64,000 nucleotides of DNA from Bombella dulcis. GTDB lineage: Bacteria; Pseudomonadota; Alphaproteobacteria; Acetobacterales; Acetobacteraceae. The stretch's first letter is position 1. Each line of letters opens with the position of its first letter. Under the pieces are notes generated by a model. That model did not search any database. It was given only the letters and a program-made list of their open reading frames with translations, and was not told the origin of the DNA. The DNA lies in the NCBI RefSeq assembly GCF_026385505.1, contig NZ_JANIDV010000002.1, positions 248,001 through 312,000 on the forward strand, written 5' to 3'. The position numbers and the translations under genes were made by a program. Positions 27,424 to 39,056 of the stretch are shown here, piece after piece.

Positions 27424-28354
27424 CTACATGACGAGGACGCCGCTGGCTCCCGGCTTGTGGCGTTTGGCAAGGTCTTCCGGCTCGACATGGATATGGATGG
27501 AAGACCGGCCCAGCACGGCTCGTATGGCATTCTCGATCCGGTCGCAGATGTCATGGGCATCGGTGATGCGCATTTCGTCCGGGACGATGAGATGGAACTC
27601 CACGAAATAGAGGGCACCTACCCGTCTCATGCGCAGGTCATGGGCTTCCAGTGCGCCCTGGCCGGCCTGCGTGATGGTCTGGCCGACTTCATGGACGAGT
27701 TCTGGCGGAGGGGCTTCATCCAGCAGGCCGGTCATGGAATGGCGCATCATGCCAAACCCGGTCCAGAGAACATTCAGGGCCACGAGGGCGGAAAGCAGCG
27801 GGTCCAGCCAGAGCCAGTGCAGGAGAGGAATCAGGCAGACACCGATGAGCAGGGCCAGGCTGGCCCAGACATCGGAGAGAACATGATCCCCTGCCGAACT
27901 CAGGGCCTGAGAGTGGTGTTTCTTTCCCATCCGCCGCAGGATGAGTGCCCAGATGAGGTTGATGACGCCTGCGGCAGCGTTGAGCAGTGCACCGGGCAGA
28001 GGAGCTTCCGGTGCCTGGATGTGCAGGGCATCGTGCCCCGCAATGGCCAGAATGACCAGGGCGGTGAGAACCACCAGAACACCTTCAATGACAGCCCAGA
28101 CATATTCCGCCTTGCCATGCCCGTAAGGGTGGTTGTCATCCGCCGGGCGGGCGGCAAAGGCCACGGCCCAGAGCGTGCCGACAGAGGCCAGCACGTTGAG
28201 AATGGTCTCGATGGCATCGGAGAGCAGGGCACCGGAGCCGGACACGGCCCAGGCGGCATATTTGATGCTCAGCACGACAATGCTGACGAGAATGGACAGG
28301 CGGGCCACACGTAGGCGCAGTGGCGTGGCGGCGCTGTCCCTGGGCAGTTCGGCG

Positions 28355-28377
<23 letters not shown>
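27424..28377 (-). CDS. Cation diffusion facilitator, FieF-like
   Basis: This ~317-residue metal/proton antiporter has the CDF transmembrane metal-site pattern: SDAIET on helix 2 and AGDHVLSD on helix 5. Between them lies HPYGHGKAEYVWA, typical of FieF/YiiP-type exporters of Fe2+, Zn2+ or Mn2+. A cytoplasmic C-terminal domain has IHIHVEP. The ATG at 28377 overlaps the end of the upstream CDF gene by 23 bases, so the two exporters are translated from one transcript. The usual HxxxD/DxxxD variation (DAIET instead of DSxxD) may shift metal preference. Confidence 0.9.
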
Positions 28378-29452
<1,075 letters not shown>

Positions 29453-29618
29453 GGCGGACCCTGATAGGCACGAAAAGATGTGAGATGGGTGAGTATAAGC
29501 TAAACCTATCCAGCTTTCATCACTTTTCTGGTCCTGTTTCATGGGGCATCGGGGCGTGCCGGGATGGTATTCCATCCTGCCTTGCCAGTGCCCCGGTGCT
29601 GGCTCTAAAGGAACGGGC

Positions 29619-31274
29619 ATGACTGCCTTATCCCCCCGTCTCGTCCCCATGCTCCGCCTCAGCAACCTTGCCCTGCCTCTCGACCATGCGCCGGAAGAGC
29701 TTCAGGCGGCCATTGTGGCCCGTCTGGGCATTAGGGAAGATGAGCTGCTGGCCTGTCACGTCTTCCGCCGGGGCCATGATGCCCGGAAGCGGGGAAACAT
29801 CCAGCTCGTCTACACGCTGGACTGTGAGCTGCGTGATCTGGAAGCGGTGCTGGAGCGTTTCAGCGGGGACCAGCATGTCCGTCAGACACCGGACATGCGC
29901 TGGCTTCCCCCTGTCCCGCCGCCTCATGTGGCAGATGGTGCGCTGCGCCCTGTCGTGATCGGGGCCGGCCCCTGTGGTCTCATGGCGGCTCTCGTACTGG
30001 CACAGGCGGGGCTGAAACCGATCATCATTGAGCGTGGCCGTGCCGTGAAGGACCGCACGGTTGATACGTTTGCCCTCTGGCGGAAATCCCGCTTCACGGC
30101 AGAAAGCAACGTGCAGTTCGGTGAGGGGGGAGCGGGGACGTTCTCGGATGGCAAGCTTTATTCCGGCGTGTCAGACCCCCGCCATCTGGGCCGCAAGGTG
30201 CTGGAAGAATTCGTGAAGGCCGGTGCGCCGGAAGAAATCCTCACCCTTTCCAAACCCCATATCGGTACCTTCCGGCTGGTGACGGTCGTGCAGTCCCTGC
30301 GGGCGCAGATCGAGGCTCTGGGCGGGGAATATCGTTTCGAGACAAGGCTGGAAGGGATCGAGACGGTTTCCAGTGAGGGGGAAGAGTGGCAGGTGACGGG
30401 GCTGCGCCTCTCCACGGGGGAGGTGCTGAAGGCGGACCGGGTCATTCTGGCGGTTGGCCATTCGGCACGGGATACGTTCGCCATGCTGCATGAAAGCGGC
30501 GTGCCGATGCAGGCCAAGCCTTTCTCCATCGGGGTGCGGATCGAGCATCCGCAGGCGGTGATTGACGTGGCCCGTTTCGGTCCGCAGGCGGGTCATCCTC
30601 TGCTTGGTGCGGCGGATTACAAGCTGGTGCATCATGCCAGTACGGGGCGGGGTGTTTATTCCTTCTGCATGTGTCCCGGCGGGCAGGTCGTGGCGGCGAC
30701 CTCGGAGAAAGATCAGGTCGTCACGAACGGGATGAGCCAGTATTCCCGTGCGGAGCGGAATGCCAATAGCGGCATCGTGGTGGAAGTCCGCCCCGGTGTG
30801 GATTTCCCGGATAAACCGCTGGCGGGGATCGCCTTTCAGCGTCAGTGGGAGAAGGCTGCCTTCGTGGCAGGGGGCGGGGATTATCGTGCCCCGGCACAGC
30901 GTGTGGGGGACTTCCTTGCCGGGCGGGCATCCACCTCTCTGGGCACGGTCGTGCCATCCTATCAGCCGGGTGTCACGCCGACTGACCTTGCCTGCTGTCT
31001 GCCGGATTTCGTGGTGGCCTCCATTCGTGAAGCCCTGCCCCGGTTCGAGCGGAAGATCAAAGGCTACAGCATGGAGGATGCCGTGATGACCGGTGTGGAA
31101 ACGCGGACATCCTCGCCCCTGCGGATTGAGCGTGATGCCACGGGGCAGAGTCCGGCCCTGCGGGGGCTTTTCCCGGCGGGTGAAGGGGCTGGCTATGCAG
31201 GGGGGATCCTCTCGGCAGGGATTGATGGCATCCGTGTGGCAGAATGGCTGGTGGCTTCTTATGGGATGGAGTGA
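29619..31274 (+). CDS. FAD-dependent oxidoreductase of the COG2509 type
   Basis: This 551-residue flavoprotein has an N-terminal ~100-residue domain (LRLSNLALPLDHAPEELQ, ACHVFRRGHDARK), then an FAD-binding Rossmann motif VIGAGPCGLMAALVL around residue 115 and an acidic strand end IIIERGRAV. Further support comes from FGEGGAGTFSDGKL, VILAVGHSARDTF, FCMCPGGQV and the C-terminal GLFPAGEGAGYAGGI. Related proteins are annotated as uncharacterised FAD-dependent dehydrogenases; the substrate is unknown. ATG 29619 follows AAAGGAACGG. It is divergent from the CDF pair and converges on an MFS gene 8 bases away. Confidence 0.9.
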   Translation: MTALSPRLVPMLRLSNLALPLDHAPEELQAAIVARLGIREDELLACHVFRRGHDARKRGNIQLVYTLDCELRDLEAVLERFSGDQHVRQTPDMRWLPPVPPPHVADGALRPVVIGAGPCGLMAALVLAQAGLKPIIIERGRAVKDRTVDTFALWRKSRFTAESNVQFGEGGAGTFSDGKLYSGVSDPRHLGRKVLEEFVKAGAPEEILTLSKPHIGTFRLVTVVQSLRAQIEALGGEYRFETRLEGIETVSSEGEEWQVTGLRLSTGEVLKADRVILAVGHSARDTFAMLHESGVPMQAKPFSIGVRIEHPQAVIDVARFGPQAGHPLLGAADYKLVHHASTGRGVYSFCMCPGGQVVAATSEKDQVVTNGMSQYSRAERNANSGIVVEVRPGVDFPDKPLAGIAFQRQWEKAAFVAGGGDYRAPAQRVGDFLAGRASTSLGTVVPSYQPGVTPTDLACCLPDFVVASIREALPRFERKIKGYSMEDAVMTGVETRTSSPLRIERDATGQSPALRGLFPAGEGAGYAGGILSAGIDGIRVAEWLVASYGME

Positions 31275-31282
31275 TGGTGCAT

Positions 31283-32596
31283 TTAGAAATCCTGCACACC
31301 CTTCGGGCGGAAGAGTGTCACGCCAATGCTGATGAGCGTGCCGGACAGGACGCAGAGGGTGGCAGCGATGGGCAGGCCAGCCACCAGCGGGGCAAGGGAA
31401 GGGACGAGACGCCCGGCCACGCCCTGCCCCAGCGACCCGACGGCATAGCTGGTGCCCATGCCCGCACTGCGGCCTGCATCAGGGAAGCGTTGGGAGAGGT
31501 AATGTGGCACAAGCGCATAGACGCCGGACGCCGCCGCCCCGACGAAAAAGGCGGAGGCCAGCAGGATGGCCCACGGTCCGGCATTGAGGAAGGGGACGAT
31601 CAGCAGCATGACGCCGATCAGTGCCGCCCGCATGACGATGCCTTCCCCGAAGCGTGTGGCCAGCGCACCGCAGAGGATTTTCCCGGTCAGGGACCCAAGG
31701 CAGTACAGGGCCACGGGCCAGAAGATGAGCTGGGGGCTGAGATGGTGGCTGTCCCGCAGGATGGTGGGGTAGAAAGTATAGAGGGCGGCCTTCTGGAACT
31801 CCAGGAAGCACATGAAGGCAATGGCCTGGGAAGCCGCGCCGTTCCAGAACTGCCGGGCCGTTTTCCAGAAAGAGCCAGCGGGTGTTTCCGTCCGTCCGGT
31901 CTGCTGTTTTTTCTTTTCTTCCTGCGCTGCCAGCCAGAGGGGACTTTCCTTCACCCGGAAGCGGATGAAAATGATGAGCAGGGCCGGTAACAGCCCGATG
32001 AAGAACATGATCCGCCAGCCATAATGGGGCAGGATGAGGGCCTGTGCCCCTGCTGCTGCCATGTAGCCGACCTCATAGCCTGACATCATGGTGGCGGAGG
32101 CCAGAGGCCGCAATGGACCGGGAACGCTCTCCATTAGCAGGGTGGCAGAGGCCGTCCATTCCCCGCCGAAGCCGATCCCGAAGAGAAACTGGATGATGAC
32201 CAGCATGGTGATGCTGTGGGTCGTCCCCGTCAGGGCGGCGAAGAGGGCAAAGAAGAGGATGCCCAGCGTGAAGGCGGGCTTGCGGCCGAAGCGGTCGGAC
32301 AGCCATCCCCAGCCCGTGTTGCCGACGGCCCGGCCCAGAGCCTGGGCGAGGAAAACGCTGCCAAGAGCGGCCAGCGTGCAGCCGAAATCCCTGGCAATGT
32401 CGGGCAGGGTGAACATCAGGGCGGTCTGGTCGAAAGCATCGAGAAACCAGCCACTGAAGGCGGCAAGAGTGACCTGCCAGTAGGGCAGCAGGGCACTGAA
32501 TCCCGGCCGGTCATCCGGGGAGGGGGAAGAAGCGGAAACAGGCAAGACAGGCCTCCGGCAAGAAACGCTCTCCACATGAGGGAGCAGTGAGGCCAC
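31283..32596 (-). CDS. MFS transporter (metabolite:H+ symporter type)
   Basis: This 437-residue protein has twelve hydrophobic helices. The MFS signature GWLSDRFGRKP lies between helices 2 and 3, and helix 1 carries WFLDAFDQTALMFTLPDIARDFG-like residues (DAFDQ), resembling carboxylate and aromatic-acid symporters (JEN/ShiA/AAHS groups). FGIGFGGEWTASATLL matches the helix 4-5 region. Likely cargo is an organic acid, but the substrate cannot be assigned. It is divergent from hemA and shares a 146-base intergenic region containing a 13-bp palindrome. Confidence 0.9.
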   Translation of the reverse strand: MASLLPHVESVSCRRPVLPVSASSPSPDDRPGFSALLPYWQVTLAAFSGWFLDAFDQTALMFTLPDIARDFGCTLAALGSVFLAQALGRAVGNTGWGWLSDRFGRKPAFTLGILFFALFAALTGTTHSITMLVIIQFLFGIGFGGEWTASATLLMESVPGPLRPLASATMMSGYEVGYMAAAGAQALILPHYGWRIMFFIGLLPALLIIFIRFRVKESPLWLAAQEEKKKQQTGRTETPAGSFWKTARQFWNGAASQAIAFMCFLEFQKAALYTFYPTILRDSHHLSPQLIFWPVALYCLGSLTGKILCGALATRFGEGIVMRAALIGVMLLIVPFLNAGPWAILLASAFFVGAAASGVYALVPHYLSQRFPDAGRSAGMGTSYAVGSLGQGVAGRLVPSLAPLVAGLPIAATLCVLSGTLISIGVTLFRPKGVQDF

Positions 32597-32638
32597 CAGC
32601 TATAAAGGAGTGATCCGGAAAACTGTAGTCAGATAGTC

Positions 32639-32651
32639 CTGTTTGAAACAG
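32639..32651. promoter_or_regulatory. 13-bp palindrome between the MFS gene and hemA
   Basis: CTGTTTGAAACAG is perfectly symmetrical around one central base. It lies about 92 bases ahead of hemA ATG and 43 bases from the MFS start, a plausible operator for one or both divergent genes. A TATAAC (32672-32677) downstream could be part of a hemA promoter, though no good -35 is spaced with it. Confidence 0.45.
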
Positions 32652-32742
32652 TCTGTAATCATGTTTTCGTTTATAACAGTGTTTAAACCTTGCTTTCTGG
32701 AAGGTGAGCCATAAAGTGAGGCCACTGAGGAGAGCAATATCT

Positions 32743-33951
32743 ATGAATTACGATACCCTGTTCCAGACTGCGCTGGACGGCCTCCATGCTGACGGCAGCT
32801 ACCGTTATTTTGCGGAGCTGGAACGTCACGCTGGCAGGTTCCCCAAAGCCTTCCATCATGGTGTCGGGCGGGATGTGACCGTCTGGTGTTCCAATGACTA
32901 TCTGGGCATGGGGCAGCATCCCGACGTGCTGGCCGCCATCCATAAGTCTCTGGATGAAAGCGGTGCTGGTGCAGGGGGGACACGCAACATCTCCGGTACG
33001 AACCATTACCATGTTGCGCTGGAGAAAGAGCTGGCCGCCCTGCATGGCAAGGAAAGTGCCCTGCTCTTCAATTCCGGCTATCTGTCCAACTGGGTGACGC
33101 TGGGGACACTGGCCTCACGGCTGAAGGGCTGTGTCGTGCTGTCGGATGAACTCAATCATGCTTCCATGATCGAGGGCATCCGTCATTCCCGTGCGGAAAA
33201 GCGGATTTTCAGGCATAATGACCTTGAAGACCTTGAAGCCAAGCTGAAAGAGCTTCCGCTGGACACGCCGAAGATCGTGGCCTTTGAATCCGTCTATTCC
33301 ATGAATGGTGACATCGCCCCGATCGAGGAAATCTGCGATCTGGCCGACCGCTATAACGCCATGACCTATCTGGATGAGGTCCATGCCGTGGGCATGTATG
33401 GCCCGCAGGGTGGCGGCGTGGCGCAGGAACGTGGTCTGGAACATCGTCTGACGGTCATCGAGGGCACGCTGGGCAAGGCCTATGGTGTGGTGGGTGGCTA
33501 TATTGCTGCGTCTGCGGCCCTGTGCGACTTCGTGCGGTCTTTTGGCTCAGGCTTCATTTTCTCCACGTCCCTGCCACCGATGATTGCGGCTGGCGTGCTG
33601 GCTAGTGTCCGCCATCTGCGGAACAGTGATGCCGAGCGGAAAGGCCAGCGTGAGGCCGTGGCCCTGCTGCGGAAGAAGCTGGAAGCCGTGAAGATTCCGT
33701 ACATGCCCGGCCAGTCACATATCACGCCGGTCATGGTGGGGGATGCCACCCTCTGCCGTGAGCTGACGGACAGCCTGCTGAAACGATTCGGCCATTACCT
33801 CCAGCCCATCAACTATCCGACCGTTCCCCGTGGAACGGAACGTCTCCGTCTGACACCTGGCCCGCTTCACACGGAAGAAGAGCTGGATTCTCTGGTCAGT
33901 GCGCTGGATACGCTCTGGACGGAACTGAAGCTGCCCCGTTCAGCGGCCTAA
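32743..33951 (+). CDS. hemA: 5-aminolevulinate synthase
   Basis: This 402-residue PLP enzyme condenses glycine and succinyl-CoA to 5-aminolevulinate, the first step of haem synthesis by the Shemin (C4) route used by alphaproteobacteria. Key features are [28 protein letters not shown], the PLP-ring aspartate in DEVHAVG (Asp211) and the Schiff-base lysine Lys245 in [13 protein letters not shown]. The ATG at 32743 follows GAGGAGAG. Haem demand is high here because of cytochrome-linked dehydrogenases; hemW and the ccm operon are in the same window. Its stop overlaps the convergent TpsB gene. Confidence 0.97.
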   Translation: MNYDTLFQTALDGLHADGSYRYFAELERHAGRFPKAFHHGVGRDVTVWCSNDYLGMGQHPDVLAAIHKSLDESGAGAGGTRNISGTNHYHVALEKELAALHGKESALLFNSGYLSNWVTLGTLASRLKGCVVLSDELNHASMIEGIRHSRAEKRIFRHNDLEDLEAKLKELPLDTPKIVAFESVYSMNGDIAPIEEICDLADRYNAMTYLDEVHAVGMYGPQGGGVAQERGLEHRLTVIEGTLGKAYGVVGGYIAASAALCDFVRSFGSGFIFSTSLPPMIAAGVLASVRHLRNSDAERKGQREAVALLRKKLEAVKIPYMPGQSHITPVMVGDATLCRELTDSLLKRFGHYLQPINYPTVPRGTERLRLTPGPLHTEEELDSLVSALDTLWTELKLPRSAA

Positions 33952-35852
33952 AATCCCCCTACGATCTGGAAGTCGCAGAATGTCCCACGGCGGTTGGCCA
34001 GTTCCGTCGTGTGGATGCGGCGGAGGCGGATGCCGGCATCGAAGGTGATGTTGACATGCCGGTTCAGGCTGCCGGTGATGTCGGCACCCACGCTGGCGAG
34101 GGTGGCTGCCCGTGCGCCCGTGCCGACATGGCGGACCTGCCGGTTGTCGGCCCAGTCCCAGAAGATGCCGAGTTTGTTGCTGTCCGGCTGCCCCGGGGTG
34201 GGCAGGTGGGCCAGTCTGAGCAGGGACAGGGCAGGGCTGAAGATTTCTTCGCTGACGGCATTGCCATTGCTGCCGAAAGAGGTGTTGGCGAAATAGCCCC
34301 GGGCATTGCCCATGCCACCAATCATCAGCTGTTCACTATAGAGCAGGTTTTTGCTGGCCCGCTGGAAGGTCACCTTGGTGGTGGAGGAGAAGCCATAGGG
34401 CAGGTCCTGCGTGCGGGTGAGCATCAGCCGGTCATAGACGTAATTGGGACTGGAGAGCGGGAAGATGCTCTCATAGGCCCGCCGTGTGTCATTCTTCATC
34501 AGCCCGCCGGGACCGTAGAAGAACTGGTTGTTGATCTGTGTTTGCCCCCAGGGGTCCTGGAGGGACCCTGTATAGCCCACGACAAACTGGGCCGTGTCCG
34601 CCTTGGAGAGCGTGATGGTGTGGTTGTGGTAGAACTGGTCGGAGTGGGTGCTCTTCCAGTCGAAACCGAGCTGGATCATGCCATCCAGCCCGACATCACG
34701 GCCAAGGGCGACATGGTCGAACATGTGCAGCCAGCGTATGGAGGCCTGTCCGCTGAGACCACGGTTGATGAGGCCCGGTGTGTTGCTGGTCGGGTGGGAG
34801 AGGGCATAATTGCCGAAAATCTGCAGGGCATTATGCCCGAAGAGCGGAATGGTCCAGCTTCCCGTATGGTTGTCGAAGCGGTCCATGAAGGTACGGTTGA
34901 ACTGGTAGGTCAGTATCTGCCCCAGCCCGAAGGCATTGCCCCATGAGGCCCCTGCATACCAGTTGAGGCGGCCCAGTGAACGGTCCGCCTGGTTGTTCAT
35001 GGCGGCATAGCCATAGACGGGGAAGCGGTCCGTCACGTTGATGTCCACATCCGTGCTGCCGGGGTGGCTGCCGGGACGGTAGATGAGGTCCGCCGTGCGG
35101 AAGGGGTTGAGATTCAGCCAGTCCAGATCGGTCTGGAGGGCTGTCAGGGCCATGGTCTGGTTGGGCGTGAGGTTGCTGGCCTGGCGGACCTGCCATGCGG
35201 GTGTCCAGCGGTTGCCGTGTACGGTGATGCGCTCCAGATGATATTCCGAGACATCAATATGCAGGACTCCCTCATGCACGCGCTGGGGAGGAACGGTCAC
35301 GCTGATGAAAGCCCGGTCATTCTGGCGGAAGAAGACGGCAATGGCCCCCGTCAGCTCATGCATTTTCTGGAAGGTCAGCGGATGGCCGATATAGGGGAGA
35401 ATGAGCCGGTAGAGTGTGGGCGAATGGCTCAGGCGCAGGCCCTCTGACGAGATGGGCTGCTGGGCGGTCCTGTTGCCTTTCTGTCCTGCTGGCTGGAGGA
35501 TGACGGCTTCCAGCCTGGGCAGGGCAACGGTATTTTCCAGATGGGGGGACGGGTTGGGGCCGGCAGGCCCCTGCGGGATATGCTCCACTGGTGGCGGGGT
35601 GGCATGATCCAGCCCGTCCCCCGGTTCGGTGCCTGTGGTGTTGGCGGAGGGGGCACCGATCGTATGGTGGTCGAAAATGCCCAGAGAGGTGGGCAGGGCC
35701 GTCATGGGAATGCCCGCCGGAGTGGAGGCCGGAGGAACGCCCTGTGCCATCATCCGGCATGGAAGCAGCAGGAGGGCCAGCATGGCCGTGCGCTGGAGGA
35801 CGGGGGCAATCCGGTGTCTGTGGGGGATGAGCCGTGTGCTGCGGATGGTCAC
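33948..35852 (-). CDS. Two-partner secretion transporter, ShlB/FhaC family (TpsB)
   Basis: This 634-residue outer-membrane protein begins with a signal peptide ([15 protein letters not shown]). A POTRA_2-like region follows ([26 protein letters not shown], then RITVHGN), with an interrupting Gln/Pro-rich spacer, and a second POTRA/ShlB segment ([22 protein letters not shown]). The C-terminal half is a beta-barrel of alternating residues ending in phenylalanine (IVGGF), the BAM signal. The family exports large TpsA exoproteins; none is adjacent. It starts with GTG in a GTGA overlap with the preceding small secreted-protein gene, so the two should work together. Confidence 0.92.
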   Translation of the reverse strand: MTIRSTRLIPHRHRIAPVLQRTAMLALLLLPCRMMAQGVPPASTPAGIPMTALPTSLGIFDHHTIGAPSANTTGTEPGDGLDHATPPPVEHIPQGPAGPNPSPHLENTVALPRLEAVILQPAGQKGNRTAQQPISSEGLRLSHSPTLYRLILPYIGHPLTFQKMHELTGAIAVFFRQNDRAFISVTVPPQRVHEGVLHIDVSEYHLERITVHGNRWTPAWQVRQASNLTPNQTMALTALQTDLDWLNLNPFRTADLIYRPGSHPGSTDVDINVTDRFPVYGYAAMNNQADRSLGRLNWYAGASWGNAFGLGQILTYQFNRTFMDRFDNHTGSWTIPLFGHNALQIFGNYALSHPTSNTPGLINRGLSGQASIRWLHMFDHVALGRDVGLDGMIQLGFDWKSTHSDQFYHNHTITLSKADTAQFVVGYTGSLQDPWGQTQINNQFFYGPGGLMKNDTRRAYESIFPLSSPNYVYDRLMLTRTQDLPYGFSSTTKVTFQRASKNLLYSEQLMIGGMGNARGYFANTSFGSNGNAVSEEIFSPALSLLRLAHLPTPGQPDSNKLGIFWDWADNRQVRHVGTGARAATLASVGADITGSLNRHVNITFDAGIRLRRIHTTELANRRGTFCDFQIVGGF

Positions 35853-36556
35853 GGGGTGGCAGGACCGGTCAGGGCACTGTTGCGCAGCTCTATGTCGCCA
35901 TCGGGCAGGGTCCGGGCCGCATTGATGGGAATTTCGTGGGAGCGGTTCCCGGCAAGGGTGAAGGCGTTGCCGTCGGCACTGGCAAGGCTGGCGGCGGCAT
36001 CCAGTGTCAGGGCACGGTCACTGGGATTGGTGCGGGAGCAGGGTTCCGGCAGGATATATAGTCCGGTCGGGCCAAAAGAGGCATTGAGGGTGGCACGGCG
36101 TGTTCGGGGTACTTTCTGCCCCGTGGTGGTGAGGCTTGGCTGTTCACTCACGCCGATGGTCACCGTTTCGAACCCCTTGCCGTGGCGCAGGGTGCCGAAG
36201 CGGTAATGGGGATGGGGCATGGTCTTTTCATGGACCGTGGACAGGCGTCCGGTTCCGGGTGTCTGGCAGCCACCGGGAGAGACAATCAGCCCGTTGGGGG
36301 CCGTGACGGTCCCGTCAGCCGCCACCCGGTAGAGTTCCCCGGTGATGCTGGTCTGCTTCTTTATGGGGGAATGGGAGTTGCCGACCACGCTGTCGAGCAT
36401 CGTGTTGGCTGTCGTGGCACTCCGGGCACCGGGGGAATAGCCTGCGACGGGCACATTCTGCCCCAGAGCGGGGTGTGTGAAGGGCAAGCACAGCAGACAG
36501 GACAGGGCGGCAGGCAGCAGAAATCCCGCCGGGAAGGCTGTGGATGACGCATCCAT
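35849..36556 (-). CDS. Small secreted protein coupled to TpsB, function unknown
   Basis: This 235-residue protein has a clear signal peptide (basic-poor start, then GFLLPAALSCLLCLPFTHPALG before the mature region at about QN). The mature part is rich in Thr, Ser, Pro and Gly with short repeated beta-like stretches and a few cysteines (PGGCQTPG; ILPEPCSRT). It overlaps tpsB by 4 bases. I recognise no family; the haemagglutinin-type TPS domain expected of a TpsA is not visible and the size is far below usual TpsA proteins. It may be the transporter's partner, a chaperone, or a remnant. Confidence 0.7.
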   Translation of the reverse strand: MDASSTAFPAGFLLPAALSCLLCLPFTHPALGQNVPVAGYSPGARSATTANTMLDSVVGNSHSPIKKQTSITGELYRVAADGTVTAPNGLIVSPGGCQTPGTGRLSTVHEKTMPHPHYRFGTLRHGKGFETVTIGVSEQPSLTTTGQKVPRTRRATLNASFGPTGLYILPEPCSRTNPSDRALTLDAAASLASADGNAFTLAGNRSHEIPINAARTLPDGDIELRNSALTGPATP

Positions 36557-36663
36557 GAAACATGATCCCCTGTTGTGGAAGACAATGGCAGTCGTTCACA
36601 GACGGGGGCTGTATAAAGTATTTTTTAATGTGGGAAAAGAAATTCCGGCCTCAGCGGCCATTC

Positions 36664-36694
36664 AGGCCTTTCCTGCGGATTTCAGGAAAGGCCT
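36664..36694 (-). terminator. Perfect 12-bp hairpin after the Hint pseudogene
   Basis: AGGCCTTTCCTG (36664-36675) and CAGGAAAGGCCT (36683-36694) pair fully around a 7-base loop, 10 bases past the stop of the broken Hint gene. No U-tract follows on the minus strand, so it is a probable but not classical terminator. Confidence 0.5.
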
Positions 36695-36704
36695 GCGTCA
36701 GAAT

Positions 36705-38386
36705 TTACGACGTGGCCATCTTTCTGGGGAGAGCAATGGTCGGCACGGCTGTCTGTGTCCTGTCCACATAGGGTCCTTCAGCGATGAGCTGTATGGACAG
36801 CATGTCCCGTTCACGGATGGCCGGGACACCCTCCAGAGACAGGAAGGCATTGCCGTTCGTCCAGCGGCAGGGGCTGCTTTCCACCACATCCCAGCCGAGG
36901 GCATGGCGGTCCGTCAGATGGTGGATCAGGCAGTGTGTCTGGCTGCCCTGATAGAGTTCCACCGTCCCGACGAGCACACCAAGATTGCGGCGGTCATCCA
37001 CATAGACCCCGACCGTGTCACAGGGGCGGCTCGTGCGTGAACGGAGATGGAGGGAGCAGACCCCTTCCGGTAGAAGGAAGATGGCCTGATCCCGCACACG
37101 GCGGATGGGGTAAAGCACCTCTCCCGTATCGGTCACCAGATGGAAGTCTGAATCCGGCGTCAGGGTGACGGGAGGTACCTGCCGGGCAAAGCCGAGAGAC
37201 CGTGCCCGGCTGTCCAGCATGTCATGAAGGGGCTGGATGGAGGCGACGTCCACGGCGAGTGGGGCGCAGGCATCCTTTTCCCAGCTTTTGGACGGTGGAA
37301 AGGTCACAATGTTCCCCTGCTGTTGGAAGCTCATGTCGTGGAAGCTGCGACGGCTGCTGCCGGAACTGAGGTAACTCTCCGTGGCCACATTGTTGGCATG
37401 GACGATGCTGTGGCGTGCTGTCTCGAAATGATAATAGTCGTAGGAGAGAAGGTCACGGTCATAGAAAATGGACCGGTGATTGACGAGCATCCGTACCGGC
37501 ACGAAGTGACCGTTGAGATGAGTGTATGTTCTGATGTCAGATAAAGGTCGGCATCCGGGCAGTTCTCTCCCAGAGCGTTCCTGCTGATGCAGACAGCATA
37601 GCCCGCACGGTCGTCCGGAAGGTCAGGCTGGACCGTGACATAGCCACGCCCCACCCATGTCACCGTTTCCGGTATCTGGCTGCCGACAGGACCGGTCAGG
37701 ACATGATCGCCAACGGCAAGAGTTTCAACCGTCTTCGGACCGTTTTCCGTGGCGATCATGGAGCCGGGCAGGAAGCAGGCGATGATGATGGCGGTCGCAC
37801 ACGCATTGAAGTCCCATGTGGCGGTGCTGAGCGTCACGGGGGAGCCTGGCGTTGCCGGATTGCCCTGAATGACGGAATCAGTGCTGGTGCAGGGGAAAAT
37901 CTGGAGATAGACGGCATATTTTCCCGTGCTCGTCGCCTGGGCCAGTGCGGCCAGCCCGGAAGATTCTGCGGGAGTCAGGATGCCATCCCGCGTGTTGATG
38001 GAGGAGACGCCCGTGAGCTGGAACTCTGCAATGATGGCAGGTGTGGGGTGAGGAACGTATTTGTAGGAAAATTCCCCAACATAGGCCCCCGTTACCTGCA
38101 CGGTCGCATTCGTGCCGGGAATCTACATGTTGATCGTGACCTGGTCCCCCGCTTGGCTGACGGACGTCCCGCCGGAGACTGACAGGTTGTAGACGGGCTG
38201 ATTCTGACTGATCTGCGAATTCGCATTGAGTGTGGTCGGCCTGTAGGAAACCTGTCCGTCAGGGTCCGGGGCAGAAGGAATGATCGCAGGACCAAACCAG
38301 AAACCGGGGGCACCAGAAGTGTTGTATTTTCCTGCATTGGGAGCCTGATTGGAGTACTCTTGCGATTTGTCCCATGTGAGAGTCAT
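36705..38386 (-). pseudogene. Broken Hint-domain secreted-type protein gene
   Basis: Three consecutive pieces reconstruct one long protein. From ATG 38386 (GAGGAAGATC upstream) the frame runs 87 codons to an in-frame amber TAG (38125-38123), then continues in the same frame through a Hint block A (ACFLPGSMIATENGPKTVE, Cys near 204) to LYLTSEHTLIS. Near 37512-37524 one base is missing; the other frame resumes with GHFVPVRMLVNHRS, HSIVHANNVATESYL and a ~170-residue C-terminal domain (DPDSDFHL-like, DDRRNLGVLVG, PCRWTNGNAFLSLEG) often attached to acetobacterial Hint domains. It is related to the intact protein at 20142-21146, which lacks the C-terminal domain. Two lesions make decay more likely than error. 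Confidence 0.8.
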
Positions 38387-38674
38387 GATCTTCCTCTGTT
38401 CTCAGGGCGCGAGCCTGTCAGTCTGATGACCTAGTATGAAGCAGAGTGATGGTAACGTGGGTTCTGTGGTATTTTTGTGGTGTATTTCAGGAAGGTTTAT
38501 GGATGGCCTGCAATAATTTAAACAGGAATTTCATTTTTTACTTTTTGTAAATGATCATATTACTGGGACTAGAAGCGGCTTTCGACCTGAAATGGTGGGT
38601 ATTGGGGTTATTTTCCCAGTCAGGCTAGGGTGATGGCTCTCTATGCCTTATCTTCTTTTGCAGGAAGGGATCGG

Positions 38675-39007
38675 ATGGATATGATCAAGGCCAGCATGAC
38701 ACGATCTGCGGGGCATGGGCCTGTCGTGGATGACACCAGGAACGGCAAGGACGGGCAGGAATGCAAGATACTGGCCGAGCAGGCCACGGACTGCCTTCTG
38801 GACTATCTGTATGAGGAGCCGAAGGCACTGGTGGATGACAGTGCCCTGTTCCTGCTGGAGATACAGAAGATATGGCGGCAGCATGATGTTGATGAAACGG
38901 CCATCTGGCGGGAACTGAACGAGCGGATTGACCTTTCATCCGATTTGCTCAAACGTGGCATCCGTGCCCGCAAGGGGGGGCGTTACCGGTCCACCAAGCT
39001 GCCCTGA
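38675..39007 (+). CDS. Small conserved-looking protein of unknown function
   Basis: This ~110-residue protein starts at ATG 38675 behind AGGAAGGGA (ATG 38681 is close and possible). It is hydrophilic and mostly helical, with CKILAEQATDCLLDYLYEEPKA and a basic end KRGIRARKGGRYRSTKLP. No signal, membrane helix or known motif is seen. It precedes cvpA by 49 bases on the same strand and may be co-transcribed with cvpA-purF. Codon use agrees with the genome, supporting a real gene. Confidence 0.65.
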   Translation: MDMIKASMTRSAGHGPVVDDTRNGKDGQECKILAEQATDCLLDYLYEEPKALVDDSALFLLEIQKIWRQHDVDETAIWRELNERIDLSSDLLKRGIRARKGGRYRSTKLP

Positions 39008-39056
39008 CAGTAGGCGGATATTACGGGATTCATGGTGGGGGAGTGATGGAGCCGCA

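Noticed and set aside
34011..34946. 311-codon frame antisense to the TpsB gene
   Set aside because: No start context or motif; TpsB beta-barrel and signal peptide on the other strand are convincing.
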